Assembly (NCBI RefSeq): GCF_021654855.1
Contig: NZ_AP024202.1
Location: forward strand, 992,001 to 1,056,000
Origin: Thiomicrorhabdus immobilis
GTDB taxonomy: Bacteria; Pseudomonadota; Gammaproteobacteria; Thiomicrospirales; Thiomicrospiraceae
Reading direction: 5' to 3'
DNA: 64,000 nucleotides
Part shown: in pieces, positions 1 to 8,459 of the stretch
Position numbering within the stretch: the stretch's first letter is position 1
Layout: the number at the start of each line of letters is the position of its first letter
Notes under the pieces: generated by a model
Told to the model about the DNA's origin: nothing
The model's database searches: none
What the model saw: the letters and a program-made list of their open reading frames with translations, nothing else
Position numbers and translations under genes: made by a program

Positions 1-70
1 GGTTGTTTGCTACGGTTTGCTCAATTTTCGGTAATAGTCCCTGAACGGGCAGGCCTGGTGCTTGGGTCAT
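1..70 (-). CDS. N-terminal fragment, probable ATP-dependent RNA helicase HrpB
   Basis: An open frame starts at an ATG whose complement is at 68-70 and runs off the left edge without a stop. The 23 visible residues include LPVQGLLPKIEQTV, which resembles the start of HrpB-type DEAH helicases (LPV..LLPEL followed by the Walker A region). No catalytic motif lies inside the window, so the name rests on a short N-terminal resemblance only. There is no clear Shine-Dalgarno. Codons 4-8 (APGLP) are read through a near-copy of the ACCAGGCCTGGT palindrome at 48-59. Confidence 0.4.
   Translation of the reverse strand, partial: MTQAPGLPVQGLLPKIEQTVANN
48..59. repeat. Degenerate copy of the 12-bp palindrome (two mismatches)
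   Basis: GGCAGGCCTGGT matches ACCAGGCCTGGT at 10 of 12 positions. It lies within the first codons of the edge gene. Confidence 0.45.
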
Positions 71-140
71 AAGATATTGATATACAATGAGTTGAAACGG
101 GATTGGTGATAATTGCTTCTATTATAGAGTAGGTTTCTTC

Positions 141-172
141 ATAACGTCTTATTCAAATAACGTCTTATTCAA
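141..172. repeat. Perfect 16-bp tandem duplication upstream of gdhA
   Basis: ATAACGTCTTATTCAA occurs twice head to tail (141-156 and 157-172) in the gap between two divergent genes. It may be a recent slippage duplication or paired binding sites in the gdhA promoter region. Confidence 0.8.
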
Positions 173-295
173 ATCTATTAAGTTTACGGTCATGCTTTGC
201 AGGGTTGCTAAACCGTTGCATTTGTCGCCTAATCCCTCTAGGCTATACGGATAATTCTCAAAGAACGATAGCAAAACAATAGCAAAGGCGCGATT

Positions 296-1570
296 ATGTT
301 TGAGTTAGCAAAACAACGGTTGGCATCGGTGTTTAAATACATTGATGTTGATGAAGAGGTGATTGAACGTCTATCGGTGGCCAAACGTTCCATTATCGCC
401 AGTATTCCGGTACGAATGGATAACGGTGAACTGAAAATCTTCACTGGTTATCGTGTGCAATACGATGATACTCGGGGGCCAACAAAAGGTGGAATTCGTT
501 ATCATCCTAGGGTCAATCTGGATGAGGTGACTTCATTAAGTTTTTGGATGACGGTGAAGTGTGCGGTGGCGGGCTTGCCGTTCGGCGGTGCTAAAGGCGG
601 TGTGATGGTTAACCCTAAAGAACTTTCGCGTTTGGAGTTGGAGCGTCTTTCACGTGGTTATATCCGCGCCTTTGCAGACATCATAGGTGAAACCCGTGAT
701 ATTCCCGCACCGGATGTTTATACCAATAGTACTATCATGGGTTGGATGGCGGATGAATACAGTGTTATTTCACGTCGCCAAGTCCCTTCGGTCATTACCG
801 GTAAACCGGTTCATTTAGGTGGCTCGGAAGGACGTGAATCCGCTACCGGTCAAGGCGCTTTACATGCTTTGAATGAGTACGCTCGCCGTCAAGGTTGCCA
901 AAAGTCAGATACCACCATTGCTGTGCAAGGTTTCGGTAATGTCGGTTATCACTTTGCACGTTTAGCAAAAAAAGAGGGATATCGAATTGTTGCCTTGTCC
1001 GATTCCCAGGGGGCAATCTATAGCTCAAGTGGCTTGAATGTTGAAGATGTTTACACCTATAAACAACAGGAAAGTAAGTTGGCATCGGTATATTGCGATG
1101 GCACGGTTTGCAATATGTTGGACTATGAGACGATCACTAATGAAGAGTTGCTGACTTTAGATGTGGATGTGTTGGTTCTAGGCGCTTTAGAAAATCAGGT
1201 GAGCCAGCTTAATGCCCATCAAATCAAAGCCAAAACCATCTTGGAAATCGCCAATGGTCCAGTTACACCGCAAGCAGATGAAGTGCTTGAAGCGAATGGC
1301 GTTAATGTCATTCCTGATGTCTTGGCCAATTCAGGTGGCGTGATTGTGAGTTATTTTGAGTGGGTGCAAAACCGTTCTGGACTTTATTGGGAAAAAGCGG
1401 AGGTTAAGGCCAAACTGCAAAAAGTGATGCAGAAAGAGTCCAATATCATCTATGACTTGGCATTACGTCATCAATGTTCATTGAGAACGGCGGCTTATAT
1501 TCATGGAATTGAGCGATTAGCCGGCGCGATTGATGAACGAGGCAATCGTAAATACTTCAAAAAACAATAG
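296..1570 (+). CDS. gdhA: Glu/Leu/Phe/Val dehydrogenase family, probable glutamate dehydrogenase
   Basis: The 424-residue length is typical of the hexameric GluDH class. It catalyses reversible oxidative deamination of glutamate to 2-oxoglutarate and ammonia in the cytoplasm. The N-terminal half carries the dimerisation/substrate domain with GPTKGGIRYHP (about 60-70), the lysine-containing loop PFGGAKGG (about 98-105) and PAPDVYTN (about 138). The C-terminal half holds the dinucleotide fold with GFGNVG (about 218). It is monocistronic, divergent from the edge gene, and followed by a copy of the 12-bp palindrome. The symbol is by family; coenzyme preference cannot be read, and a GudB/RocG-type catabolic role is possible. 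Confidence 0.9.
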   Translation: MFELAKQRLASVFKYIDVDEEVIERLSVAKRSIIASIPVRMDNGELKIFTGYRVQYDDTRGPTKGGIRYHPRVNLDEVTSLSFWMTVKCAVAGLPFGGAKGGVMVNPKELSRLELERLSRGYIRAFADIIGETRDIPAPDVYTNSTIMGWMADEYSVISRRQVPSVITGKPVHLGGSEGRESATGQGALHALNEYARRQGCQKSDTTIAVQGFGNVGYHFARLAKKEGYRIVALSDSQGAIYSSSGLNVEDVYTYKQQESKLASVYCDGTVCNMLDYETITNEELLTLDVDVLVLGALENQVSQLNAHQIKAKTILEIANGPVTPQADEVLEANGVNVIPDVLANSGGVIVSYFEWVQNRSGLYWEKAEVKAKLQKVMQKESNIIYDLALRHQCSLRTAAYIHGIERLAGAIDERGNRKYFKKQ

Positions 1571-1590
1571 CATGCCGATTTGACCAAGCT

Positions 1591-1602
1591 ACCAGGCCTG
1601 GT
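1591..1602. repeat. 12-bp palindrome copy 1
   Basis: Exact ACCAGGCCTGGT, intergenic, 21 bases after the gdhA stop codon. There is no T-run, so it does not look like a terminator here. Confidence 0.95.
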
Positions 1603-1956
1603 AAGTTTGTTTCATATTTTTAAAAAGCGGATATGTTCAAATAATCTGTGGCCACATCTTTAAGTTTATTTAAACGAATATGGCATAGCCAAGCGGTGAG
1701 ATACCATACTGGCTCGATCATTTAGGGGTTGAAATCTAAGTTTTAGAATAGAGGTGTTATGAAAAAATTACATGCACTAATGCGCAATGTTTTTAAAGTT
1801 GGAAGTCTTGTTTTTATGTTTGGATTTTTTAGTACCGTATCAGCTAATGATTTGAAACAGGGTGATATAGCTCCAGGTTTTAGTCTTTTAAATCAATCTG
1901 AAAAAACCGTATCTTTGAAAGATTTTGAAGTGACCCCAAAAAGTTGGACATTTTAG

Positions 1957-2811
1957 TTAAACGGCACTTAAGGCCTGATTTCGATATTCTATCGGAGTCA
2001 GGCCTTTTAGTTTCACCTTGATTCGTTTTGTATTGTAATACTCAATATAGTCTTTAATTTCTTCCATTAGATGCTCAGCGCTATTGAACTTCTTACGATG
2101 ATACATCTCGGTTTTTAGGATTCCAAAAAAGTTCTCAGCAACCGCATTATCTAAACAGTTCCCTTTTCTTGACATGCTCTGAGTTAATCCATTCTCTTTC
2201 AGTAGCTTCTGTACATCACTATGCTGATACTGCCAACCTTGATCACTGTGGAATATGGGTTTGACTTTACCTGTTAACTTATTGACTGCTTCTTTTAACA
2301 TGTCGGTCACCAGTGGTAGCCGTGCACTCTTAGCCACTCGATAACTAATCACTTCTTGGTTAAACAGATCAATCACGGGGGATAGGTAAACACGCTGTTC
2401 TCCGACTTTAAACTCCGTGACATCGGTGACCCATTTTTTATCCGGTGCATCAACATGGAAGTTTCTTTGAAGCACATTCTCGGCAATTCGGCCTACTTGA
2501 CCTCTATAGGATCGGTAACGCTTTGGCCTGACGAATGACTTCAAGTTCAGTTCTTGCATTAAACGTTGAACGGCCTTCTTGTTTAAAAAGTGACCTAAGC
2601 GTCTTAACGCATAGGTCATGCGTCGATACCCATAACGACCTTTATGTTCATTAAAGAGTTGTTGAATCGCTCTTTTAACGTCCGCATAACGATCAGGCAG
2701 CGCACTGCGCGCCTGATGGTAATAAAACACACTTCGTGCAAGCCCTGCGGCCTTGAGAAGATGTTTAAGTGGATAGAACTTTCTAAGCTTATCTATGAGC
2801 CCTGCTTTTTC
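1957..2811 (-). CDS. IS150-type transposase OrfB (made as an OrfAB fusion)
   Basis: This is the rve integrase-fold catalytic subunit. The DDE triad is visible in VTDVTEF, FHSDQGWQY and NAVAENFFGILKTE. The frame is -1 relative to OrfA and is open well upstream of its first ATG (2730), passing through KAGLIDKLRKFYPLKHLL. Production is therefore most likely by -1 slippage on lysine codons AAA AAG near 2805-2810, the usual IS3-family strategy. The heptamer here is G AAA AAG rather than the ideal A AAA AAG. The frame from 2811 encodes 284 residues, the usual OrfB length. Confidence 0.9.
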   Translation of the reverse strand, partial: EKAGLIDKLRKFYPLKHLLKAAGLARSVFYYHQARSALPDRYADVKRAIQQLFNEHKGRYGYRRMTYALRRLGHFLNKKAVQRLMQELNLKSFVRPKRYRSYRGQVGRIAENVLQRNFHVDAPDKKWVTDVTEFKVGEQRVYLSPVIDLFNQEVISYRVAKSARLPLVTDMLKEAVNKLTGKVKPIFHSDQGWQYQHSDVQKLLKENGLTQSMSRKGNCLDNAVAENFFGILKTEMYHRKKFNSAEHLMEEIKDYIEYYNTKRIKVKLKGLTPIEYRNQALSAV

Positions 2812-3305
2812 TTGCTTTGGCGTTCTTTTTCCTGAAGCAGGGCATCGAGCTTTTTTAAATAGGCATTCTCCGCTCGACGGTATTCGAGTTCTTCTCGTAA
2901 CTCTTCTAGGCTCATTTGTTCGGTTGGTTTAATGGTTTCTTGCTTTTGGTTTTTTTTCATTTTTCTACCCTGCTTTTTAGGTTGTAAGCCTGAAAGGCCG
3001 AACCGTTCGAATTGAGTGAGCCAAGTAGAAATCGTACCCGCAGAACTCATGTTATAGACAATACTGGTATAACTAATAGACCAGTGATTTTCACGCATGT
3101 GTTTTAGGATACGATATTTGTCTTCAAAAGAGTATGGTGTGTTACGTTTGATAAACGCATTTTGACCATGGAAACGATAGACTTGTGTCCAGTAACGGAT
3201 ATAGCGATCTGGAATACCGAGTCGCTTGGAAATGGACAGACTGGATTCATGAGAAAGGCATTGCTTAGCAATCGCCAGTTTAAATTCTCGATTGTATTTG
3301 GACAT
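2793..3305 (-). CDS. IS150-type OrfA, DNA-binding subunit
   Basis: 170 residues, the usual size for IS150-group OrfA. Two helix-turn-helix segments are recognisable (about 8-40, SISKRLGIPDRYIRYW, and about 65-105, around MSSAGTISTWLTQF). A leucine-rich coiled coil follows (about 130-160, LEELREELEYRRAENAYLKKL), which normally supports OrfA/OrfAB contacts. It starts 20 bp inside the right terminal repeat and overlaps OrfB in another frame. Confidence 0.9.
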   Translation of the reverse strand: MSKYNREFKLAIAKQCLSHESSLSISKRLGIPDRYIRYWTQVYRFHGQNAFIKRNTPYSFEDKYRILKHMRENHWSISYTSIVYNMSSAGTISTWLTQFERFGLSGLQPKKQGRKMKKNQKQETIKPTEQMSLEELREELEYRRAENAYLKKLDALLQEKERQSKKKQGS

Positions 3306-3869
3306 GAAAAACCCCCAAAGTTGGTGTCCAACATTTGGGGGTCACTTCATTTCCGAGGTAAGTGGGTGGTTTTATACTTTTATCCAAAAGACGATACGCC
3401 AGGTTGTACTACCGAAGCGTGTAGTTTTAGGGATAATATTAATCGTTTGATCGCTCAAGACGCAGTGGTTCTGGGTGTCTCTTTGGATAGTCAGAAAAGT
3501 CATGCTGAATTTGCCGAAAACCATAAATTGCCCTTTGATTTGCTTGCGGATGAAAGCGGTAAAGTGGCAAAAAGTTACGGCGCTTTATTGGATCTCAAGG
3601 TATTCAAATACGCCAAACGTCACAGTTTTATCATCAATCCGCAAGGTCATATCGCTAAAATTTACCGAGACGTAAACCCGAAACAACATGTAAGAGAAGT
3701 ATTGCAAGACTTACATTCGTTGCAAACCCAGTAAATCCACTTGATTTGGCGCAATTTTATGGCATTGATTAATAAGATTAATTACCCGCAATTAATAATG
3801 CTTTTATAATTCAAGGAATCGCACTGAATCATATATCGCATTGTCATATATTTTAATGGAGTAATCGGT

Positions 3870-5012
3870 TTGGAAATAGAGTCACTAGAATTAAAAAACA
3901 ACGTCTTTCAAATTCTTCAACCTCATCAATCAGAAAACTTTTCCCCTCAAATAGTCTTTTTATTTGGTGATACCGATTTCTTTAAAAAGCCCGAATATTA
4001 TCAAAAGATAAGAGAATGTTATCCGGATGCGGATATTATCGGCAGTTCTTCCTCTGGAAATGTAATGGGCGTTGAGGTCAGCCAATCCCCTATTATCGCT
4101 TTGGCGGTTCAATTTAAAAAAGCACGTGTCAAATTGGTAAGCATTGATTTCCAAAACAATTATGATTTAAACGTTTTGGAAGAGCAGGTAACTCAAGCGA
4201 TTGCTGAATTAGATCAACCTGACCTTAAACAACTGTTTGTGCTTTCCGATGGCTTGACAATGAACGGTTCAGATTTGGTTGGATGCATTAACAAGGTGAC
4301 TGACGTTCCGGTAACAGGGGGGTTAGCTGGCGATGGTGCTCGTTTTCAAGAAACCTGGGTGATGGCTAACGATGTGCCCAAACAGAATCGAGTTGCTATC
4401 TTAGGATTTTATGGCGATTCTTTAAAAACCAGTTATGGTTGTTACGCAGGATGGAGTGAGTTCGGTGCAGAGCGTTACATCACGAAATCTGACCGCAACG
4501 TTGTTTATGAAATTGATAATCAACCCGCATTGGACTTATATAAAAAGTATCTAGGTGATTATGCGGCCGATTTGCCTAATAGCGGTTTACGTTTTCCTCT
4601 CAGTATCAAGAAAGAGGGCGATGACAGTGAAATTATTAGAACCTTACTTGCCATTAATGAAGAAGATAAATCCATTACATTTGCAGGCAATGTACCGGAA
4701 GGTTATCGTGCGCGTTTAATGAAACCCGACTTGGACGTATTGATTGATGGAGCCGGTATTGCCGCACAGAATGTTGAACAAGCGAATAACTCACAAGCTC
4801 TTGGCCTAGTGGTAAGTTGTGTTGGCCGTAAAATCATTATGGGTCAAATGGTCGAAGAGGAGCTTGAAGCCGTTGAAGAGATTCTGGGTAATAATGTCCA
4901 GTTATGCGGTTTTTACTCTTATGGCGAAATTTCACCGATGAATATTGATGGAAGTGCCTGTTCTTTACATAACCAGACAATGACCTTAACGACTATTTAC
5001 GAAGATATTTAA
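3870..5012 (+). CDS. FIST-domain sensor protein
   Basis: 380 residues with FIST_N (about 25-210) followed by FIST_C (about 215-360). Recognisable pieces are ADIIGSSSSGNV near the N-terminus, PVTGGLAGDGARF in the middle and CGFYSYGEISP near the end. FIST domains are predicted small-ligand sensors, possibly for amino acids, found next to signalling outputs. The start is TTG, preceded by GGAG nine bases upstream. The stop overlaps the ATG of the GGDEF-EAL gene by one base, so the pair is translationally coupled and probably forms a sensor-effector unit. No signal peptide is seen; the protein should be cytoplasmic. Confidence 0.9.
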   Translation: MEIESLELKNNVFQILQPHQSENFSPQIVFLFGDTDFFKKPEYYQKIRECYPDADIIGSSSSGNVMGVEVSQSPIIALAVQFKKARVKLVSIDFQNNYDLNVLEEQVTQAIAELDQPDLKQLFVLSDGLTMNGSDLVGCINKVTDVPVTGGLAGDGARFQETWVMANDVPKQNRVAILGFYGDSLKTSYGCYAGWSEFGAERYITKSDRNVVYEIDNQPALDLYKKYLGDYAADLPNSGLRFPLSIKKEGDDSEIIRTLLAINEEDKSITFAGNVPEGYRARLMKPDLDVLIDGAGIAAQNVEQANNSQALGLVVSCVGRKIIMGQMVEEELEAVEEILGNNVQLCGFYSYGEISPMNIDGSACSLHNQTMTLTTIYEDI

Positions 5013-6907
5013 TGCACAGACTTCTAACAAGGCAGTTAAAGAAGGCTTTTGGGGCCCAAACTAATAAAGATGATTTTTCTGCCGATATGCACAAACTGAT
5101 GGGCTTAGTGTCTGATGCATATGACGAATACTCCAATGAAAGAAAATTCCTTGAGCATACGCTTGAACAAAATTCGCAAGAATTGACGGCCGCGAACCGA
5201 CTCATCACCGAAAAAAATAGAGAATTAAACGAACAGGTAAAAGTGGTTACCCACTCCAAGTCTTTCCTGAACCGTCTAATTGATAGTATTCCGATGTTCA
5301 TCCTTACGCTAGATCGCCATTTAAAAGTGATTTCAGCCAATAAAAAATTCATTGAGAGCACCAATTCCGATTACAGTGATTATTTACAAATTTTGTCGGA
5401 AGCATCTGATAGAGAACGGTTTATAAGGGAAAGTGATCAGTTATTCGCCAATGATATCGATATCCTCCACAATGAAACCGATTTACTGGATGGATTTAAC
5501 AATACACTCCATATCGCCTGGAGTCATACGTTGGTTGAAGATGAAGAAGGTAATGATATTATCCTATCCATTGGTGCTGACTTAACCGAACGAAAACATG
5601 CTGAAAACTCAATGCATTGGTTGGCTCATAACGATAGTCTGACAGGAATAGGAAACCGTCGTGATTTCCAAAAAAATCTGGAACATGCACTGAATTCAAA
5701 ATCGAATGGTGCTCTAGCGTTTATCGATGTAAATCATTTCAAACAAATCAATGACTTGCATGGTCATGGAGTCGGTGACCGGGTGTTGGTTAAAATTGCC
5801 AATACCTTAAAAACAATCACCCGTAGTAACGATTACATTAGTCGTTTAGCGGGTGATGAATTTACCATCATTTTTTGTAGAGTGACTGAAGACATTATCG
5901 GCGGGGTTTTAGATAAACTTCTCAAAGCGCTTAACAGTTATGTCGTCTTGGACGATGGCTCACAACTTCCCTATACGGTGAGTGCCGGGGTAGCGATGTT
6001 TCCGCAGCATGCCAGCGATGAAGAAAGTCTGATTGTTAAAGCGGATTTGGCCATGTATCAAGCTAAGAAAAAAGGTTTAGGTTACTGGCACTTGTTTAAT
6101 CCGCAAGAGGACGATTTTTCTAGCTTACATGAAGATAGTCGATTAATTTACTGTCTTAAAAAAGCGATTGAAGATAGTCGTATGCAACTCTATTACCAAC
6201 CCATCATTAAACTCAGTGATAAAACGATTTCGCATTATGAAGTTTTGGTCAGAATGATTGATGAAAACGGTGACTTGGTGTTCCCTGGAACGTTTATTCC
6301 CGCTGCCGAAAGAATGGGGTTGATTCGAGATGTCGACAAGTGGGTTCTAGGGCATGCTTTACAACAGCTGGCTTTACATTTAAACAGTATTCCAGATTTA
6401 AGGTTTACGGTAAATATTTCTGCGCCATCACTGCAGGCAAGTGACTTCCCGGAAGTTTTAAAACAGGCGTTAATCGATAGTGGTGTACCTGCAACTCATC
6501 TGCTGATTGAACTTACCGAAACTTCTTATATTGATAACTTCGAACAAGTGCTCAAAAACTTGGAAAAGGTTGACGAGCTGGGCGTCGCCATAGCATTGGA
6601 CGATTTTGGTATTGGTTTTTCATCTTTCAGTTATTTGAAGAAAATGCCGCTAAGCTTTGTAAAACTGGATGGTTCTTATGTAAAAGACCTTCTAAATGTA
6701 CCAGAAGACCAGGTCTTTGTAGAAAGTGTCTCCAAAATGGTGAATGCATTTGGAATGCAAACCATCGCAGAATTTGTGGGTGATGAGTTGAGTTGTCAAA
6801 AACTGCTTGAGCTTGGCGTGGAGTACGCACAAGGTTTTTACATAGGTCAGCCACAACCATACCTGACTTCGATAGATGAAATAAAACGTAACCTTCAAAA
6901 TGGTTAA
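5012..6907 (+). CDS. PAS-GGDEF-EAL cyclic-di-GMP turnover protein
   Basis: 631 residues. The order is a coiled coil (about 30-80), a PAS-like sensor (about 85-190), GGDEF (about 200-350) and EAL (about 370-620). The cyclase signature is RLAGDEF, an A-for-G variant that can remain active. The phosphodiesterase signature is EVL instead of EAL, but the metal and catalytic positions are kept: NIS, ELTET, LDDFGIGFSS, VKLDGSYV and the late IAEFV glutamate. It is therefore likely at least a phosphodiesterase and may be bifunctional. There are no transmembrane segments, so input probably comes from the coupled FIST protein and the PAS domain. Confidence 0.92.
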   Translation: MHRLLTRQLKKAFGAQTNKDDFSADMHKLMGLVSDAYDEYSNERKFLEHTLEQNSQELTAANRLITEKNRELNEQVKVVTHSKSFLNRLIDSIPMFILTLDRHLKVISANKKFIESTNSDYSDYLQILSEASDRERFIRESDQLFANDIDILHNETDLLDGFNNTLHIAWSHTLVEDEEGNDIILSIGADLTERKHAENSMHWLAHNDSLTGIGNRRDFQKNLEHALNSKSNGALAFIDVNHFKQINDLHGHGVGDRVLVKIANTLKTITRSNDYISRLAGDEFTIIFCRVTEDIIGGVLDKLLKALNSYVVLDDGSQLPYTVSAGVAMFPQHASDEESLIVKADLAMYQAKKKGLGYWHLFNPQEDDFSSLHEDSRLIYCLKKAIEDSRMQLYYQPIIKLSDKTISHYEVLVRMIDENGDLVFPGTFIPAAERMGLIRDVDKWVLGHALQQLALHLNSIPDLRFTVNISAPSLQASDFPEVLKQALIDSGVPATHLLIELTETSYIDNFEQVLKNLEKVDELGVAIALDDFGIGFSSFSYLKKMPLSFVKLDGSYVKDLLNVPEDQVFVESVSKMVNAFGMQTIAEFVGDELSCQKLLELGVEYAQGFYIGQPQPYLTSIDEIKRNLQNG

Positions 6908-7337
6908 AACCTATATGTTAGCGTTTTAATTGTTATTGGTGAAACGGCTTGATTTGGATATTGTTGTTAATTTGTTTGAAAATTAATAACGATTTTTCTT
7001 TCTTAAATTCCCCTAACCACTCCCAATATCGGTTTTTACAAAGTAAAACTAATCTAATTTTTCGATTTTAACCTTGTGTTGAGACACCCAAAGAAACACC
7101 CAAAAACTATTGGTTCGTACCGCTTTAAATCCAAGAGACCTGTTTAGTTTTTCGAAATAATGTGAATAGCAAAAGTGATCGGAAATAACGTAAAGCCGAA
7201 GCGTTACTAGATTAGACATTGAGTGAATAAAGAGATTTATCAATTGATTTGGCTAATTGTTTATATAAAGACTTTTACTTCTTTATAATGCCCCAAATTC
7301 AATTTATATTTCAATAAATCTCATATATTAAAATCGC
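6908..7337 (+). other. 430-bp gap, AT-rich, no convincing gene
   Basis: This stretch separates the GGDEF-EAL gene from the polyene cluster. A 64-codon minus-strand frame (7049-7243) has no Shine-Dalgarno and no recognisable family, so I do not call it. The right end holds a likely promoter for the next gene. Confidence 0.5.
7262..7290 (+). promoter_or_regulatory. Probable sigma-70 promoter of the polyene operon
   Basis: A perfect TATAAT lies at 7285-7290 with a poor -35 (TTATAT, 7262-7267) 17 bp upstream. The first gene starts 48 bp after the -10. Confidence 0.5.
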
Positions 7338-8042
7338 ATGTTACTGGCTATAAGATCATTACTTTTTTATTTGGGGCATTATTCGATTATCGTTGTATTT
7401 TCGATAGTCGGTTTAATGCTTCAGGTGTTACCTTTGAAAAGACGTTTACAGTTTATGCGTCTAGGTGTGCGCTTAAGCCTGTTTTGGCTAAAAATAACCT
7501 GTAATATTAAGCATATTGTTCATTATGAGGGTGATCTTGTCGATGAGCAGGCAAGTATTATTTTGTCTAGGCATGAATCGACTTGGGAGGCCTTGGCATT
7601 TCATTCAATTTTTCCCTTTCAAGTTAATGTTGTTAAAAAAGAGCTGAGAAGAATCCCTTTTTTTGGTTTGATTTTGGTGATTATTGAGTCAATATTGATT
7701 GATCGAAATAAGACGTTAGAAGCGATTAAAAAAGTAAAAAAAGAGGGGCATAAAGCATTAATTAATGATTTTTGGGTTGTGATATTTCCTGGTGGTACTC
7801 GTATTAAACCTAGAGAGCTGAGTGAAATTAATTCAGGTGGTGCAATTTTAGCAAAACAAGAGAAGGTACCTGTTTATTTAGTGGCGCATAATGCAGGGGA
7901 GTTTTGGCCAAAAGGGACATTTATTAAAAAGCCTGGTATTGTAGAGGTTTATGTTAAACAACTACAAAATGTAACGGATAAAGATATTAAAACCATTAAC
8001 TTAGAATCCAAAGATTGGTTTCAAAAACCCTATCAAAAATAA
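7338..8042 (+). CDS. 1-acyl-glycerol-3-phosphate acyltransferase family (PlsC-like)
   Basis: 234 residues with an N-terminal membrane segment (about 5-35) and a PlsC-type domain. The catalytic motif is RHESTWE, an HX4E form in place of HX4D as also seen in some betaproteobacterial PlsC-like enzymes. The acyl-acceptor motif reads FPGGTRI, lacking the usual glutamate of PEGTR. It opens the plus-strand aryl-polyene operon. It could make phosphatidate or attach an acyl chain to the polyene lipid; the motif changes and the context favour a cluster-specific substrate. Confidence 0.8.
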   Translation: MLLAIRSLLFYLGHYSIIVVFSIVGLMLQVLPLKRRLQFMRLGVRLSLFWLKITCNIKHIVHYEGDLVDEQASIILSRHESTWEALAFHSIFPFQVNVVKKELRRIPFFGLILVIIESILIDRNKTLEAIKKVKKEGHKALINDFWVVIFPGGTRIKPRELSEINSGGAILAKQEKVPVYLVAHNAGEFWPKGTFIKKPGIVEVYVKQLQNVTDKDIKTINLESKDWFQKPYQK

Positions 8043-8105
8043 TTTTGAATCATTCGGTTTTAAATGAAAGATTATGGTTTGTATATATGGGTTTTTTATG
8101 CGTAG

Positions 8106-8127
8106 TTATACTATTTTTTAGTATAAT
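8106..8127 (+). promoter_or_regulatory. Inverted repeat overlapping a -10 box before the ACP gene
   Basis: TTATACTA, five T, TAGTATAA forms a perfect 8-bp inverted repeat (8106-8126), and TATAAT (8122-8127) lies in its right arm. This is the layout of an operator over a promoter, giving the ACP gene and downstream genes a second start. No good -35 is visible. Confidence 0.45.
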
Positions 8128-8177
8128 GCGCACCTTTGAAAATATTGAAATATATAAAATATATTAGGAATAAAATT

Positions 8178-8447
8178 ATGTCAGCTTTAACACCAGAACA
8201 ACTAGAAATTGCAGAACTTATTATTGAGGCCGTGAATCTAGAGGATATTGAGGCTGAAGAAATTAATCCAGATGATCCAATTTTTACCAATGGATTAGGG
8301 TTAGACTCAATTGATGCGCTTGAAATTTCTTTGGAATTGAGTAAAAAGTATGGCGTTAAAATCGGTGCTGGAGATGAAAATGTTAATGAGATTTTTTCAT
8401 CGGTTGCTTCATTAACGGATTACGTTCAAAAAAATAAAAAGAGCTGA
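8178..8447 (+). CDS. Acyl carrier protein of the aryl-polyene cluster
   Basis: 89 residues from the ATG at 8178, chosen because TAGGAA lies eight bases upstream and the protein then begins MSALTPEQLEIAELII like other ACPs; a longer frame from 8136 adds a basic non-ACP extension. The phosphopantetheine serine is in GLDSIDALEI (about residue 42). It carries the growing polyene on a 4'-phosphopantetheine arm. Related clusters usually have two ACPs in tandem; only this one is present here. Confidence 0.88.
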   Translation: MSALTPEQLEIAELIIEAVNLEDIEAEEINPDDPIFTNGLGLDSIDALEISLELSKKYGVKIGAGDENVNEIFSSVASLTDYVQKNKKS

Positions 8448-8459
8448 TTATTTTCAATA

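Larger units (their letters stand above)
1926..3349 (-). mobile_element. IS3-family insertion sequence, IS150 group, apparently complete
   Basis: The 1424-bp element has 25-bp terminal inverted repeats (1926-1950 and 3325-3349) that match at 23 of 25 positions and begin TGAAGTGACCCC and end GTTGGACA. A 3-bp direct repeat TTT flanks it (1923-1925 and 3350-3352), as expected for this family. Two overlapping reading frames on the minus strand encode OrfA (two helix-turn-helix units) and the DDE transposase OrfB. Both frames are open and the DDE residues are present, so it is probably active or recently active. It contains no copy of the 12-bp palindrome common in the host sequence. Confidence 0.95.
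1759..3734 (+). pseudogene. Secreted peroxiredoxin (Bcp/PrxQ family) disrupted by an insertion sequence
   Basis: Two exons of one gene flank the IS. 1759-1925 encodes a signal peptide (MKKLHALMRN, hydrophobic core, cleavage near SANDL) and the start of the thioredoxin-like fold (APGFSLLNQSEKTVSLKDF). 3353-3734 continues as RGKWVVLYFYPKDDTPGCTTEAC with the peroxidatic/resolving pair CTTEAC, then the rest of the domain to a stop at 3734. Removing the IS and one TTT copy rejoins the frame exactly as KDF-RGKW, giving a 182-residue protein, so the insertion looks recent. A GAGGTG Shine-Dalgarno precedes the ATG. It would have reduced peroxides in the periplasm; that function should now be lost at this locus. 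Confidence 0.92.

Noticed and set aside
3162-3352. Plus-strand frame that extends the peroxiredoxin C-terminal part leftwards
   Set aside because: Its first 60 or so codons are inside the IS and antisense to OrfA; only codons from 3353 belong to the peroxiredoxin.
7049-7243. 64-codon minus-strand frame
   Set aside because: No ribosome binding site, no recognisable family, AT-rich gap; chance frame more likely.
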